A DNA stretch of 43,314 nucleotides from Eubacteriales bacterium. GTDB taxonomy: Bacteria > Bacillota > Clostridia > Oscillospirales > Acutalibacteraceae. The stretch covers positions 1 through 43,314 of the forward strand of contig JAQXWS010000008.1 of the NCBI GenBank assembly GCA_029225565.1, given 5' to 3'. This document shows positions 1 through 7,445 of this stretch, piece by piece (position 1 is the first letter of the stretch; each line of letters starts with the position of its first letter). Made by a program: the position numbers and the translations under genes. The notes under the pieces are model-generated. The model was not told the DNA's origin and did no database searches. It saw only the letters and a program-made list of their open reading frames with translations.

Positions 1-126
1 TTTTTGCGTTTTTCGTTTTTTGCTCAGTCGAGGTACCATCGTACATCTTCCCTCGCAAGAAAACGAAATTCACTCCCATTTCTCGAAGTCTGTCAGCGTG
101 TAGAAATTTATAATTTGACTTTTTCT
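1..126. repeat. Dispersed ~126-bp repeat, left copy (inverted relative to the copy at 43174-43299)
   Basis: Read on the plus strand, this stretch matches the reverse complement of 43174-43299 with about 8 differences in 126 bases (roughly 94%, counted by eye). The left copy continues into a perfect 12-bp inverted repeat (94-105 with 123-134, loop of 17) that the right copy lacks, so similarity stops at about position 126. A reading frame crosses both copies, but five of the seven differences I could place in it change the amino acid and it has no credible start, so I do not call it a gene. It is probably one member of a genome-wide repeat family. Confidence 0.85.
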
Positions 127-136
127 ACACGCTGTA

Positions 137-160
137 GGTTCGGAAGAATCCGAGCCTTTT
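137..160 (+). terminator. Rho-independent terminator-like hairpin upstream of spoIIID
   Basis: An 8-bp stem (137-144 with 149-156, one G-T pair) closes an AGAA loop and is followed by TTTT. It would end transcription entering from the left end and insulate spoIIID. Confidence 0.5.
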
Positions 161-161
161 G

Positions 162-190
162 TAATATTCCCGGACAATCCGCCATAGTAT
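162..190 (+). promoter_or_regulatory. Candidate sigma-E-type promoter and SpoIIID site upstream of spoIIID
   Basis: TAATATT (162-168) matches the sigma-E -35 consensus KMATATT. After 14 bp, CATAGTAT (183-190) agrees with CATACAMT at six of eight positions. Between them, GGACAAT (172-178) is one base from the SpoIIID recognition core GGACAAG, which would allow autoregulation. A weakness is that the predicted start of transcription falls almost on the Shine-Dalgarno (196-202), leaving hardly any leader. Confidence 0.35.
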
Positions 191-212
191 TACACAAAGG
201 AGTAATACTATG
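183..212 (+). promoter_or_regulatory. 11-bp inverted repeat framing the spoIIID ribosome-binding site
   Basis: Arms 183-193 and 202-212 are perfectly complementary, and the loop ACAAAGGA carries most of the Shine-Dalgarno. The right arm includes the ATG. It could be an RNA hairpin or a dyad operator. Confidence 0.6.
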
Positions 213-467
213 ACAACCAGAGTAGAAAACAGATGCAGAGAACTGGGACAGCACATAATTAACACCGGTGATACCATAAGACAGACTGCAAAGGTCTATG
301 GAATCAGCAAGTCCACAGTACATATAGATGTGACAAAAAGGCTGCAGTCCATATCCCCCGCAATGGCACGAGATGTAAACAAGATACTGCAAAACAACAA
401 GGCAATACGGCACATACGAGGTGGCGAAGCCACAAAGGAAAAATATCTAAAGATGAAAAATGATTGA
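210..467 (+). CDS. spoIIID: SpoIIID, sporulation transcriptional regulator
   Basis: The 85-residue product is the size of SpoIIID, the DNA-binding protein that switches genes on and off in the mother cell during sporulation. A helix-turn-helix is visible at about residues 22-42 (DTIRQTAKVYGISKSTVHID), followed by the conserved RL..I.P..A..V..IL and the NK..RH.RGG..T..KY tail typical of the family. The ATG at 210 has an AAAGGAG ribosome-binding site at 196-202. The start region lies in an 11-bp perfect inverted repeat (183-193 with 202-212) that puts the Shine-Dalgarno in the loop, so translation or a bound protein may control it. It marks the organism as a spore former. There is no obvious terminator before proC, 55 bp downstream. 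Confidence 0.93.
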   Translation: MTTRVENRCRELGQHIINTGDTIRQTAKVYGISKSTVHIDVTKRLQSISPAMARDVNKILQNNKAIRHIRGGEATKEKYLKMKND

Positions 468-492
468 TATTTTTTGTCAACGGTGGTAATAT
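464..492 (+). promoter_or_regulatory. Putative promoter of proC
   Basis: TTGATA (464-469), a 17-bp spacer, and TAATAT (487-492). It overlaps the end of spoIIID and would give proC its own vegetative transcription. Confidence 0.5.
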
Positions 493-522
493 AATAGTCA
501 TAACAAACCGGGAGGTAATATT

Positions 523-1320
523 ATGACTATAGGATTTATCGGTTGCGGAAATATGGGCAGTGCCATTGTAAGCGGAGTTATTAACTCAGGCGTAATGACA
601 CCGGAAAATATATATGTATATGACAGATACCGTCCGGCAATGGACGCTGCTGTGGATAAATTCGGCGTCAAGTCCTGTGAAAGCGAGGCTGATGTAGTAG
701 AAAAAGCAGATGCTGTTATACTGGCAGTAAAGCCGAATATAATATCATCTGTACTGAACAGCATAAACGCTGTGCTGGAGCAAAAAAGCACATTGCTCAT
801 ATCAATCGCCGCCGGCAAAACCATCGAATACATCAGGTCCGGTCTAACCCACGACAACAGAATTATCAGAGTTATGCCCAACATAAATGCCGTGGTGGGC
901 GAAGCAATGTCTGCATATACAGCCAATACCGATGTAACCTCTCAGGACAAGGAGTTGGTAGAGAAAATATTCGGCGGTGTCGGAAAAATTATTTATCTTG
1001 AAGAAAAGGATTTTCCCCTGTTCGGTGTAATGGGCGGTTGCTCCCCTGCCTTTGCGTATATGTTCATTGACGCAATGGCAAGAGCCGGTGTAGAAAACGG
1101 AATGAAAAAGGACACCGCATTAGTGGTAGCGGCACAGGCTGTACTGGGCAGCGCAAAAATGATATTGGAAAGTGACTGCCATCCCTGGGAGCTGATAGAC
1201 AGAGTGTGCTCACCGGGTGGCACTACCATAGAGGGCGTAATGTCCCTACAGGCAGACGGATTGGAGGCAGCCGTGCATAATGCAATCAACAAATCGCTGG
1301 AAAAAGACAGTAAACTATAA
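523..1320 (+). CDS. proC: Pyrroline-5-carboxylate reductase
   Basis: Catalyses the last step of proline synthesis, the NAD(P)H reduction of 1-pyrroline-5-carboxylate to L-proline in the cytosol. The N-terminus has the Rossmann motif GCGNMGSA (residues 7-14). Further on are the family motif RVMPNINAVVGEAMSAY and the C-terminal dimerisation and substrate-binding stretch beginning SPGGTTIEGVMSL. At 265 residues it is full length. The ATG at 523 follows a good GGGAGGTAA site. It lies 55 bp after spoIIID with its own likely promoter and ends at a strong terminator shared with the converging metK. No proA or proB is in the window. Confidence 0.95.
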   Translation: MTIGFIGCGNMGSAIVSGVINSGVMTPENIYVYDRYRPAMDAAVDKFGVKSCESEADVVEKADAVILAVKPNIISSVLNSINAVLEQKSTLLISIAAGKTIEYIRSGLTHDNRIIRVMPNINAVVGEAMSAYTANTDVTSQDKELVEKIFGGVGKIIYLEEKDFPLFGVMGGCSPAFAYMFIDAMARAGVENGMKKDTALVVAAQAVLGSAKMILESDCHPWELIDRVCSPGGTTIEGVMSLQADGLEAAVHNAINKSLEKDSKL

Positions 1321-1332
1321 TTACAAAAAACT

Positions 1333-1365
1333 AAGCTCTTGCATTGATTTGCAAGAGCTTTTGTT
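1333..1365. terminator. Bidirectional terminator between proC and metK
   Basis: Perfect 11-bp stem (1333-1343 with 1350-1360), 6-base loop. T-rich sequence follows on the plus strand (TTGTTGTT) and a T6 run follows on the minus strand. Confidence 0.85.
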
Positions 1366-1371
1366 GTTATG

Positions 1372-2550
1372 TTACATATACTTTTTGATTTCGTCAACTC
1401 TGTTAAGCTGCTCCCAAGGAACATTAAGGTCCTCCCTGCCCATGTGACCGTAGGCAGCCACAGCTTGATAAATAGGACGACGCAGGTCGAGGGTCTTGAT
1501 GATTGCCGACGGACGGAGGTCAAATACCTTGTCAATAATCGCACTAATCTCGTCATCGGACTTAGCGCCTGTACCGAATGTATCTACCATAACAGAAACA
1601 GGCTTAGCAACGCCGATTGCATAAGCTAACTCAACCTCGCACTTGGAGGCAAGACCGGAGGCTACAATATTCTTTGCAACCCAACGGGCAGCGTATGCGG
1701 CAGAACGGTCAACCTTTGTAGGATCCTTGCCGGAAAATGCGCCGCCGCCGTGACGAGCATATCCGCCGTATGTATCTACAATAATCTTTCTTCCGGTCAG
1801 ACCGGAGTCGCCCATAGGGCCGCCGATAACAAATCTGCCGGTAGGATTTACATAAAATACTGTATCATCGTCCATAAGCTCGGCAGGTACGGTAGTCTTG
1901 ATTACCTTGTCTATAATATCCTGACGCAGCTGCTCAAGAGATACATCGGCGCTGTGCTGGGATGATACAACAACGGTAGTTACCTTTACCGGCTTGCCGT
2001 CATCATACTCAACGGTAACCTGAGTTTTACCGTCGGAATAGAGATATGGCAGAGTTCCGTTTTCTCTGACCTCGGTCAGCTTTAGGGCAAGCTTGTGAGC
2101 CAAAGAAATCGGAAGAGGCATATATTCCTCTGTTTCGTCGCAAGCATAGCCGAACATCATGCCCTGGTCGCCGGCACCGTTAAGGTTGTCCTCGTCGTCC
2201 TGATTATTTTTTAGCTCGTATGACTTGTCAACACCCATAGCAATGTCGGGAGACTGCTTGTCTAAGGCTGTAAGAACAGCGCAGGTATTGCCGTTAAAGC
2301 CCTTGGCGTCGTCGTCATAGCCGATGTCGCAAATGGTCTTGCGAACAATGGACGGAATATCAACCTGAGCCTGGGTAGTAATCTCGCCCATAACAAGGCA
2401 TTGGCCGGTAGTAACGGTTGTCTCGCAGGCAACACGGGACATTGGGTCCTGTGCAATCATTGCATCAAGAATTGCATCACTGATTTGATCACAGATTTTG
2501 TCCGGGTGACCCTTAGTAACAGATTCGCTGGTAAATAATGTTTTTGACAT
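1372..2550 (-). CDS. metK: S-adenosylmethionine synthetase
   Basis: Makes S-adenosylmethionine from methionine and ATP in the cytosol. Visible signatures are the N-terminal [11 protein letters not shown], the hexapeptide GAGDQG in the middle and the phosphate-binding [16 protein letters not shown]. The start chosen is the ATG at 2550 (protein begins [10 protein letters not shown], 392 residues), preceded by AAGGAG. A longer frame to 2577 would begin inside the riboswitch terminator and is rejected. The gene is a single-gene transcript read away from the SDR gene, controlled by the SAM-I riboswitch at 2601-2696, so high SAM should shut it off. It ends at the terminator shared with proC. Confidence 0.97.
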   Translation of the reverse strand: MSKTLFTSESVTKGHPDKICDQISDAILDAMIAQDPMSRVACETTVTTGQCLVMGEITTQAQVDIPSIVRKTICDIGYDDDAKGFNGNTCAVLTALDKQSPDIAMGVDKSYELKNNQDDEDNLNGAGDQGMMFGYACDETEEYMPLPISLAHKLALKLTEVRENGTLPYLYSDGKTQVTVEYDDGKPVKVTTVVVSSQHSADVSLEQLRQDIIDKVIKTTVPAELMDDDTVFYVNPTGRFVIGGPMGDSGLTGRKIIVDTYGGYARHGGGAFSGKDPTKVDRSAAYAARWVAKNIVASGLASKCEVELAYAIGVAKPVSVMVDTFGTGAKSDDEISAIIDKVFDLRPSAIIKTLDLRRPIYQAVAAYGHMGREDLNVPWEQLNRVDEIKKYM

Positions 2551-2561
2551 AATAATTCTCC

Positions 2562-2596
2562 TTAAAACAAAACGCATACGGCGATTACCGTATGCG
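2562..2596 (-). terminator. Riboswitch-controlled intrinsic terminator of metK
   Basis: On the minus strand a perfect 9-bp stem (2588-2596 with 2573-2581) with a 6-base loop is followed by TTTTGTTTT. It lies just after the SAM-I aptamer and before the metK ribosome-binding site, the standard position for the expression platform. Confidence 0.85.
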
Positions 2597-2600
2597 ATAT

Positions 2601-2696
2601 AATCATCATTCGGTCTAACCGTCAGGTATTAGCACCTTACAGAAGCAGGTTGCTGTAGTGTCATCGGGCCTGTCCCTCAACTACTCTGGATAACAT
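2601..2696 (-). promoter_or_regulatory. SAM-I (S-box) riboswitch upstream of metK
   Basis: Read on the minus strand, the conserved S-box segments occur in order: TTATCCAGAG near the 5' end, TGAGGGACAGGCCCGATGA, then CAGCAACCTG, and AAGGTGCTAATACCTG. These match the SAM-I core (TTATC.AGAG, GAGGGA.tGGCCC.atGA, GCAACC, GGTGC.AA.tCC). SAM binding is known to favour the downstream terminator. Position directly before metK agrees with feedback control by the enzyme's product. Confidence 0.93.
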
Positions 2697-2715
2697 CAAT
2701 TATTAACTTGTGAAT

Positions 2716-2744
2716 ATAATAATACTTTGGGTTGCATAAGTCAA
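2716..2744 (-). promoter_or_regulatory. Promoter of the metK leader
   Basis: On the minus strand TTGACT (2739-2744), 17-bp spacer, TATTAT (2716-2721). It lies just upstream of the riboswitch aptamer. Confidence 0.75.
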
Positions 2745-2793
2745 CAGATTTTTTTAAACTAATACAAAAAAGTAACAAATTATTAATATTACC

Positions 2794-2822
2794 TTGAATT
2801 TGCATATAAAATGATATATAAT
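2794..2822 (+). promoter_or_regulatory. Promoter of the SDR-zinc ribbon gene
   Basis: TTGAAT (2794-2799), 17-bp spacer, consensus TATAAT (2817-2822), 42 bp before the ATG. It is divergent from the metK promoter. Confidence 0.8.
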
Positions 2823-2863
2823 TAATAGGAATAAGCAGAATATCTGCAAAAGGAGGAAACAAT

Positions 2864-4426
2864 ATGGCAAAGAAGACCGTATTCCTTACCGGTGGTACCG
2901 GTAACATGGGTTGGGCTGCCGTTCAGGAAATGGTTAAGCATCCTAACGACATCAACCTTAGAATTTTGGCTAGAAAGAGCCCAAAGAATGAGGAAAAGCT
3001 TGCAGGCCTTATGGCTAAGCCAAATGTACAAGTAGTATGGGGCGACCTGACAGATTACGACTCCCTGCTTGAGGGTATTACAGGCGCTGACTACGTACTT
3101 CATGTAGGCGGTATGGTATCCCCTACAGCCGACTGGAAGCCATACAGAACACAGGCTACCAACATCGGCGCAGCACAGAACATCTGCAAGGCTGTTTTGG
3201 CTCAGCCGGACCCGGACGCAGTAAAGGTTGCATACATCGGTACAGTTGCTGAGACCGGCGACCGTAACTATCCAATCCACTGGGGCCGTTGCGGCGATCC
3301 TATCAAAATCTCTATCTATGACCATTACGCAGTATCAAAGACAGTTGCTGAGCGCATATTTGTGGAAAGCGGTATCAAAAACTGGGTAGTAATGCGTCAG
3401 TCGGGTATTCTTTATCCTAACATTCTCAAGAATATGGACCCAATTATGTTCCATGTACCAATCAACGGCGTTCTGGAGTGGTGTACTGTAGAAGACTCAG
3501 GTCGTTTGATGTGCAATCTTGTACTTGAGGACAAGGCAGGCAATCTTGGCGGTGACTTCTGGAACCACTTCTTCAACATCGGTTCCGGTGAGCAGTACAG
3601 AATTTCCAACTATGAGTTCGAGCAGCTTCTTCTTGGCACACTCGGTCTTGCAGGCCCGGAAAAGTTGTTTGACCCCAATTGGTTTATCACAAAGAACTTC
3701 CACGGTCAGTTCTATGCCGACGGTGACAAGCTTGAGGAATTCCTGCACTTCAGAGAGAACCTCCCTGTAAAGGATTACTTCAACAGACTTGCAACACAAG
3801 TTCCTTTCTACTTCACAATTCCGAGATATTTGCCAAAGAGCATTGTTGCAGCATGCGCAAAGCCGTTTATGAAGAAGATTGCCGAGACAAAGGACTTTGG
3901 TACTCTCGACTGGATTAAGACAGAGAATCCTGAGAGAATATCCGCATACTACGGCACAATGGATGATGTTCGCGCCCTGCCAACAAAGTGGGAAGACTTT
4001 GAAATCATCAAGTTTGACAAGAAGACAGAGGATGCAGAGCCCTTTAAGCTTGACCACGGTTATGACGAGACAAAGCCTGAGTCAGAGCTTGACATCGAGG
4101 ATATGAAGGCTGCTGCCAAGTTCCGTGGCGGCGAGTGCCTGAGCACAGAGATGAAGAAGGGCGACATGGCAACAAAACTCAAGTGGAAGTGCGGTAACTG
4201 CGGTGCCGAGTTTGAGGCATCACCTGCTCTTATCCTTTTGGGCGGTCACTGGTGTCCTGAGTGCTACATTCCACAAAAGGCATGGGATTACGACCAGATT
4301 GCAAAGACAAATCCGTTCTTCGCTCAGGTATGGTATCCTAACCACACAAAGGAAGAGCACAATACATATAAGTTTGACGACCTGTTCCAAATCGACGGCG
4401 TTAAATGGGACGACATTAAGAGATAA
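2864..4426 (+). CDS. Extended short-chain dehydrogenase/epimerase with C-terminal zinc ribbon
   Basis: An NAD(P)-binding SDR-family enzyme of 520 residues; the substrate is not known to me. The Rossmann motif is TGGTGNMG (residues 9-16), an acidic residue follows in WGDLTDYDSL, and the catalytic pair is Y155-x3-K159 (YAVSK), as in extended epimerase/dehydratases. Ordinary members are about 300-350 residues. Here an extra ~170 residues end in two Cys pairs, C443-x2-C446 and C464-x2-C467, a probable zinc ribbon, followed by a Trp-rich tail. A strong promoter, a GGAGGA ribosome-binding site and codon choice richer in AAG, CTT and GGC than its neighbours suggest high expression. It is a single-gene unit divergent from metK and ends in a terminator shared with rmuC. 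Confidence 0.8.
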   Translation: MAKKTVFLTGGTGNMGWAAVQEMVKHPNDINLRILARKSPKNEEKLAGLMAKPNVQVVWGDLTDYDSLLEGITGADYVLHVGGMVSPTADWKPYRTQATNIGAAQNICKAVLAQPDPDAVKVAYIGTVAETGDRNYPIHWGRCGDPIKISIYDHYAVSKTVAERIFVESGIKNWVVMRQSGILYPNILKNMDPIMFHVPINGVLEWCTVEDSGRLMCNLVLEDKAGNLGGDFWNHFFNIGSGEQYRISNYEFEQLLLGTLGLAGPEKLFDPNWFITKNFHGQFYADGDKLEEFLHFRENLPVKDYFNRLATQVPFYFTIPRYLPKSIVAACAKPFMKKIAETKDFGTLDWIKTENPERISAYYGTMDDVRALPTKWEDFEIIKFDKKTEDAEPFKLDHGYDETKPESELDIEDMKAAAKFRGGECLSTEMKKGDMATKLKWKCGNCGAEFEASPALILLGGHWCPECYIPQKAWDYDQIAKTNPFFAQVWYPNHTKEEHNTYKFDDLFQIDGVKWDDIKR

Positions 4427-4444
4427 TCTTAACTTCGTAAACAA

Positions 4445-4480
4445 AATGAGCATAGTCGAAAAGACTATGCTCATTCTTTA
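4445..4480. terminator. Bidirectional terminator between the SDR gene and rmuC
   Basis: A 13-bp perfect stem (4445-4457 with 4463-4475), 5-base loop, followed by CTTTA on the plus strand and TTTTGTTT on the minus strand. Confidence 0.85.
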
Positions 4481-5668
4481 TTCTATGCCCAATATATCAT
4501 TTGCGTCATCGGAATCCAGAGATTCGACGGTACGCAAATTCTTCTGTATAATAGCGTTGCGATGGTCTGCCTCGTCCAAAACCTTGCCGGCCTCGTCCAC
4601 TTTTTTTCTTGCCTTTTCTAACAAAATGCCGAATTTTTCGTACTGAGTTTTGGCTGCGCCCAACACCTTCCATACCTCATTAGCCTTTTGGTTAATTGCA
4701 ATGGAGCGAAATCCCATAGCCAGCGAATTCAGCAATGCTGTAATAGTACTGGGGCCGGCAATCATAATGCCCTCTGCCTGAAGTTTTTCTGCTACGGCAT
4801 TCTTGCTGCTCATAATCTCGGCGTACAATCCCTCTGTTGCCAGGTACATAATGGCAAAGGGAGTAGTCTCCGGAGCAGAAATGTAGTTTTTGATGGCCTT
4901 GCCCTCCTCTTTTACTCTCAACTCCAAGGCTTTTTTTGCCTTTTCCAGCTCCTCCAGGTTTCCGCTTTCGCTGGCGGCAGACAATCTGGCATAGTCCTCC
5001 ATAGGGAATTTTGAATCGACAGGCAGCCAAGTAACAGTATCTCCCTCGGAGGCGGGAATCTTTACTGCAAATTCTACCTGACCGTTGTATCTCGGATTTG
5101 TCTTAACATTGGTGTCGTACATACCGGGAATAGTCTGGTCCAAAATGTTCTGCAGCTGTACCTCCGCCCAGGTGCCGCGGGCCTTTACATTGGTGAGCAC
5201 ACGGTTAAGACCCTTTACATTATCAGTAACACCGGTGGACAGCTCCTTCATTTCGCCCAAGGATTTGTACACAGCCAGCAGTTGCTTGGACACCTGCTCA
5301 AATGACGAATCCAGACGCTTTTGCAGGGTTTCGTTCAATTTTTCGTCAACGGTATTGCGCATTTCGTCAAGCCGTTTTTCGTTACTCTGCTGCATTGCGC
5401 CAATAGCATCTGCCACAGCCTTTGTCTGCTTTTCGGCATTGGAATTAAGGGTTTCCATCAGCTTTATTTGCTGTTCGTAATTTTTGTCAGTCAGACCTTT
5501 CATTTGATTAGACAGAGCCGTCATCTGCTCCCCTATATGTTTGGATGACAGGTCAATTTTTTGCTCCATAAGTGAGTTGTTGTCCTTGGTTCTGCTTTTT
5601 AGTACCAGTACAATCAGTACCACCAACAGAGCAATGACAATACCTGTAAGTATATACATAATCTCCAT
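4478..5668 (-). CDS. rmuC: RmuC-family protein
   Basis: RmuC proteins are membrane-anchored, nuclease-like proteins that limit inversions between short repeats; the exact activity is uncertain. At the N-terminus is one hydrophobic segment (about residues 4-23), then a long coiled coil (about 30-130), then the conserved catalytic-like domain with GTWAEVQLQNILDQ, NPRYNGQVEFAV and the PD-(D/E)xK-like VDSKFPMEDY. The length of 396 is normal. The ATG at 5668 has a GGAGGTTG site. It is a single leftward gene after the VanW cluster, separated from it by a hairpin at 5714-5745. Confidence 0.92.
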   Translation of the reverse strand: MEIMYILTGIVIALLVVLIVLVLKSRTKDNNSLMEQKIDLSSKHIGEQMTALSNQMKGLTDKNYEQQIKLMETLNSNAEKQTKAVADAIGAMQQSNEKRLDEMRNTVDEKLNETLQKRLDSSFEQVSKQLLAVYKSLGEMKELSTGVTDNVKGLNRVLTNVKARGTWAEVQLQNILDQTIPGMYDTNVKTNPRYNGQVEFAVKIPASEGDTVTWLPVDSKFPMEDYARLSAASESGNLEELEKAKKALELRVKEEGKAIKNYISAPETTPFAIMYLATEGLYAEIMSSKNAVAEKLQAEGIMIAGPSTITALLNSLAMGFRSIAINQKANEVWKVLGAAKTQYEKFGILLEKARKKVDEAGKVLDEADHRNAIIQKNLRTVESLDSDDANDILGIE

Positions 5669-5705
5669 AATACAACCTCCACGATAATAATAGCATCAAT
5701 AGCGG

Positions 5706-5745
5706 CAAAACACAATCCATAGTACAAATAAATGTACTATGGATT
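5706..5745 (-). terminator. Terminator at the end of the araBAD-vanW cluster
   Basis: A perfect 12-bp stem (5714-5725 with 5734-5745) with an 8-base loop. On the minus strand it is followed by GTGTTTTG. It lies just after the stop of the last VanW gene and is the only good terminator candidate I noticed downstream of araB. Confidence 0.65.
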
Positions 5746-5751
5746 ACTATT

Positions 5752-7419
5752 TTAATATTTTGAGGTAGTCTTGTAGTTACACTTACCGTCAACATATCTC
5801 CTCAGAGTGTATTTACCCTTGGATTTTGTTACCTTAATCTTAACTTTTTTCGGCTTTGCGCTATTGCAAGTAACCAGCCTGCATCTGAGCCTGCCGCCGC
5901 TGGCAGAGGCCTTGATTATGATAATATAATTTGTGTTGTTGGTAAACTTCAGATTTTTCTTTTTCTTATACATAGCGGCGTCCCTGCCTGCCGGAATATA
6001 TCCAACCCTTTGGGAATGTTGGTAACGCTTATCAATCTTCATATTACCGACCAGTGCTGCATTGAACATAGTTGTGGACACCTGGCATATTCCGCCGCCT
6101 ACTGCAGTACCGTGACCGCCGTTCTTAAAAATACCTGCTTCGCGGAAGCCCTTTTTCTTTGTGCGGGGGCCTACCACCTCATTAAAGTCAAAGGACTCAC
6201 CCGGCAGCAACACCGTACCGTTGATATACCTGCAGGCAACCTTTAGATTTTGGCATCTGTTGTAATCGCTGCTTGAGTAATATGTAGTATAGCTGGAATA
6301 CACATGGTCATATTTGTTTGACGCCCAGCTACTCCAACTGCCGTATATCTTGGTTCTGCCGTTATTGTACTGATTGTAGGCTCTGGTTCTGAAATAATAC
6401 TTTTTCTTGCCGTTGAGCTCTATCTTATAGGACTTGTATCCTGATTTTTTTGTTAAAGTCTTGACGCCTTTGCTAAAGTCCTTTGTGGTGCTGTACTGAA
6501 TTTCGTAGCCGTCGCAAAGCTGTTTTTTTACATAAACTCTTACAGCAGTTTTCTTCTTCATATTTGTAACGCCGCTGGTAATGGCCTTTTTGGGTCTTGC
6601 GCAGGTGGTAATCACCTTTGTGTAATCACCGTTAACATACTTTTTGCCGTCCTTCTTATATGACCTAATCTGCACATATTTGTACTCACCGGGGTCCAGG
6701 TCAACAAGAGCGCACTCGTTTGTCTTTACGCGAGCATAAAGCTTTCTGTTTTCGCCGTTCTTATCGGTGAGATATACCTTATAACCGGTAACGCCGTCAG
6801 ACTTTTGTGAATTCCAGGCAAGCTTTATACTTGTAGTATCTCTGTAAACATTTTTTACGCCATTGACCTTGCGTGGATGAACGGTAAACCTAACGGTCTT
6901 TATGCCTTCAAAATTGCCAATACCCTGAATGGTGATGTAGCCCTTTTTGTATCCGACGGATGACACATCGCTATCGATAACCGTATATGACTTGCCGGAA
7001 TATATACGCTTGCCGTTAAAGGTTACCCTACGGCTAAAGGACTTGTTGACAACAACATTGCTGACGCTAACCTTAACCTTGGAGCTGTTAATATCCCGGG
7101 GATTAATAACAAAATTCTTTGTAATCTGTCCTGTATATGGCTCCTTGGCGGTAATAGTTACTGTACCTGTTCCGGCATTTTTGTTGTTGGAATAAGATAC
7201 GGTATAGTCAACGCCCGGTTGAAGCACGGTACCAGTATCGCTTGTTACCACCTTGACGCCGGGCTTTTTGTAATTGCCGTCATAGGTATAGGAAGTCCCG
7301 GACAAAGTAACGGCAGCGTCACTGATATTATTTCCGGCCGCATATACACCGGTTGCCACAAAAAGACACACCATAAATGTCAGCGCTCCGATGGCTAACT
7401 TTAGTTTACCTCTTTTCAT
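5752..7419 (-). CDS. Secreted VanW-domain protein with Ig-like and fibronectin-like modules (paralogue 1)
   Basis: A 555-residue exported protein. The order is: signal peptide (about 1-27, cleaved near VYAAG), an Ig-like beta domain of the MBG type (about 35-110, with YTYDG...PGVDYTVSYSNNKNAGT), a second beta domain to about 185, two fibronectin-III-like segments (about 190-370), and the VanW domain at about 375-555. The VanW core is seen in NGTVLLPGESFDFNEVVGPRT and GGGICQVSTTMFNAAL. VanW domains occur in vanB clusters and many Clostridia surface proteins, but their role is unknown. Very Lys/Tyr-rich, suggesting wall contact. It is the last of three tandem paralogues, 26 bp after paralogue 2. 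Confidence 0.88.
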   Translation of the reverse strand: MKRGKLKLAIGALTFMVCLFVATGVYAAGNNISDAAVTLSGTSYTYDGNYKKPGVKVVTSDTGTVLQPGVDYTVSYSNNKNAGTGTVTITAKEPYTGQITKNFVINPRDINSSKVKVSVSNVVVNKSFSRRVTFNGKRIYSGKSYTVIDSDVSSVGYKKGYITIQGIGNFEGIKTVRFTVHPRKVNGVKNVYRDTTSIKLAWNSQKSDGVTGYKVYLTDKNGENRKLYARVKTNECALVDLDPGEYKYVQIRSYKKDGKKYVNGDYTKVITTCARPKKAITSGVTNMKKKTAVRVYVKKQLCDGYEIQYSTTKDFSKGVKTLTKKSGYKSYKIELNGKKKYYFRTRAYNQYNNGRTKIYGSWSSWASNKYDHVYSSYTTYYSSSDYNRCQNLKVACRYINGTVLLPGESFDFNEVVGPRTKKKGFREAGIFKNGGHGTAVGGGICQVSTTMFNAALVGNMKIDKRYQHSQRVGYIPAGRDAAMYKKKKNLKFTNNTNYIIIIKASASGGRLRCRLVTCNSAKPKKVKIKVTKSKGKYTLRRYVDGKCNYKTTSKY

Positions 7420-7445
7420 ATTTCTACCTCACTAAATAAAATATA

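Noticed and set aside
4-213. Open reading frame of 69 codons across the left repeat, similar to one over the right repeat
   Set aside because: No proper start or ribosome-binding site, and differences between the two copies are mostly amino-acid changing; treated as a shadow of a non-coding repeat.
1372-2577. metK start at 2577
   Set aside because: The codon lies within the riboswitch terminator; the ATG at 2550 has AAGGAG and the conserved [10 protein letters not shown] start.
2822-3325. Long antisense reading frames such as those opposite the SDR, MetK, Tex and oxidoreductase genes
   Set aside because: They lie in other frames of well-supported genes, lack ribosome-binding sites and give no recognisable protein.
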